Shown: in pieces, positions 63,151 through 64,000 of the stretch | How positions within the stretch are numbered: the stretch's first letter is position 1 | How the letters are laid out: each line of letters begins with the position of its first letter | Source: a virus | Virus record (IMG/VR): IMGVR_UViG_3300032180_000001 | Coordinates: 1 to 64,000 of that record | DNA: 64,000 bases | Direction: 5' to 3' (one strand) | Position numbers and translations under genes: made by a program | The notes under the pieces: model-generated | What the model was told of the DNA's origin: nothing | Seen by the model: the letters and a program-made list of their open reading frames with translations, nothing else | Databases searched by the model: none

Positions 63151-63181
63151 AGCGCCCGCTACCTGTGAGGCAACGGGCGCT
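63151..63181. terminator. Rho-independent-type terminator
   Basis: AGCGCCCG (63151-63158) and CGGGCGCT (63174-63181) form an 8-bp stem; TTTTT follows on the plus strand, and AAAAA precedes it on the minus strand. It separates the Lsr2 gene from the next gene and may work in both directions. Confidence 0.65.
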
Positions 63182-63205
63182 TTTTACCCTGTGTTTTTTG
63201 CAGGG

Positions 63206-63565
63206 TCACGGACCGACGGAGAGCCGGTACTGCTCGACGACGTTGGCCGGGATCCGGCCGCGGGCCTTGATGCCGAGCTGCTGCTTCTGCGCCCACTCGC
63301 GAACCTTGGCGGTGTCGATGACGCCGCTGTCGCTGCCGCTGCCGTTGGCTGCCTTGCGGGCACTGCCGCGGATCGTCTTGCGGGCGGTTCCGGTCGCCTT
63401 GCGGGCGTGCTCGATGTACGGCGCGAGGGCCGCACGGAATTCCTTGGCGTGCGCGGCGTTCAGGTCGATCTCGTAGTCGGTGCCGTCGAGGCTGAAAGGA
63501 ACGGTGCCTTCCGCGTCCCCGCCGTCGAGGTCGTCAATAAATAGGGTGGTGATCCTCTGGGCCAT
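63206..63565 (-). CDS. lsr2: Lsr2-family nucleoid protein
   Basis: A 119-aa protein: N-terminal dimerisation domain (MAQRITTLFIDDLDGGDAEG, VPFSLDGTDYEIDLNAAHAK), Ala/Lys/Gly linker, and C-terminal AT-hook domain with REWAQKQQLGIKARGRIPAN (RGR-like DNA contact). Lsr2 silences AT-rich foreign DNA in actinobacteria; phage copies may counteract or mimic it. AGGAGA site before ATG 63565. Confidence 0.9.
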   Translation of the reverse strand: MAQRITTLFIDDLDGGDAEGTVPFSLDGTDYEIDLNAAHAKEFRAALAPYIEHARKATGTARKTIRGSARKAANGSGSDSGVIDTAKVREWAQKQQLGIKARGRIPANVVEQYRLSVGP

Positions 63566-63667
63566 CGAAGTTCTCCTGATAACTGGCTGATGAGTGACTG
63601 AGATTGAAGCATATGACATCAGGAACAAGAAAGCAAAGAGCGGGAACCGGTATCCGTTTTGCGAGGA

Positions 63668-64000
63668 TCATGCCCGCCGAGTGACGGTTCCCGGACAGCC
63701 AGGTCCGTTATCGTACGCTGCCTGGGGTCGGTACAAGGGACACCAGAGACATTCAGTGGCATCCGGGGTAGCAGCGACCTGGTTGATAGTCAGGTACCCG
63801 TCTCGTATCATCTGTGCAGCAGCCTGCCGGGCAGCCATTTGGTCCAGGACTTCCGCGATCAAAATTTCATCTGCGGGAGTGCAGACATGTTCCCAGACGT
63901 ACATCCCGTCTAGCGTCGAGGCAGTTCGAGGCCACGCAGCAAGGACTACTCGCGTCACCGGTAGCCCGGCTGCACGCACGCCTGCTGCGTAGAGCAGAAG
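63668..64000 (-). CDS. C-terminal part of a PD-(D/E)XK (Cas4/RecB-like) nuclease, cut by window edge
   Basis: The frame is open to the right edge: LLLYAAGVRAAGLPVTRVVL, AAWPRTASTLDGMYVWEHVC, helical region and CLWCPLYRPQAAYDNGPGCP. The QLxxYAxxxxxxGxPV...xxPR order and the terminal cysteine cluster resemble phage Cas4-type exonucleases. Catalytic residues would lie outside the window. Confidence 0.6.
   Translation of the reverse strand, partial: LLLYAAGVRAAGLPVTRVVLAAWPRTASTLDGMYVWEHVCTPADEILIAEVLDQMAARQAAAQMIRDGYLTINQVAATPDATECLWCPLYRPQAAYDNGPGCPGTVTRRA

Overview
This window looks like the early/replication arm plus a large accessory region of a big actinobacterial bacteriophage (a phage-plasmid cannot be excluded). 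Base composition is GC-rich, there are WhiB and Lsr2 regulators, a flavin-dependent thymidylate synthase, a family A DNA polymerase, a primase-helicase, many free-standing homing endonucleases, DNA methylases and dozens of tiny tightly overlapping zinc-ribbon or membrane proteins. No capsid, portal, terminase or tail gene was recognised in these 64 kb.

Layout: (1) 1-34.05 kb, almost all minus strand: a long polycistronic block read right to left, running from a proline-rich SSB-like protein through a SNF2 helicase, ThyX, three DNA methylase or deoxynucleotide-linked genes, a RuvC-like protein, a Clp N-domain protein, a prim-pol/P4-type helicase and a DNA polymerase with a 360-residue intein. 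A 380-bp non-coding region full of GGGTGGGTT iterons between primase and polymerase is a candidate origin. Seven or more HNH-type genes are scattered here, several of them in the opposite orientation and beside broken copies of the neighbouring gene. (2) 34.05-34.29 kb: divergent control region. (3) 34.3-58.8 kb, plus strand: small regulators, MT-A70 methylase and WhiB, then an unusual secretome (PstS-like protein, lipoproteins, membrane-anchored proteins, a PQQ-type propeller, glycoside hydrolases) and a polysaccharide module (processive GT2 synthase, CE4 deacetylase, GH26-like lipoprotein, UDP-sugar dehydrogenase, GH18-LysM protein). (4) 58.8-61.2 kb: the most remarkable locus. (5) 61.2-64 kb, minus strand: two sugar-transfer genes, Lsr2 and the end of a RecB/Cas4-like nuclease.

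The locus at 58811-61216 is a tandem array of 15 small hairpins in three blocks (3, 7 and 5 units) that fill the gaps between two genes. Every unit has the same plan: outer stem, TCCA, an 8-nt variable sequence, a conserved ACGANAGCCA core, a second 8-nt variable sequence, ACGG, closing stem. All 30 variable segments are exactly 8 nt. The inner part is 34 nt long and has an internal twofold plan (CCA-N8-ACGR twice), like a box C/D dual-guide RNA. A 270-aa protein nested in the array carries the IS110/Nop-like helix-hairpin-helix signature (IPGLASGPLFARMLGVIGNP) but shows no nuclease motif. Together these match the architecture of the recently described TIGR-Tas dual-guide RNA systems. The whole cassette is flanked by a perfect 16-bp direct repeat. 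This is inference from architecture; no homology search was possible.

Other patterns worth attention: four places where a homing-endonuclease-type gene sits between a complete gene and a truncated copy of the same gene; an intein with the features of class 3 (Pro at position 1, Trp-Cys-Thr set); and a C-terminal VPWxP-like tail shared by about 14 small proteins.
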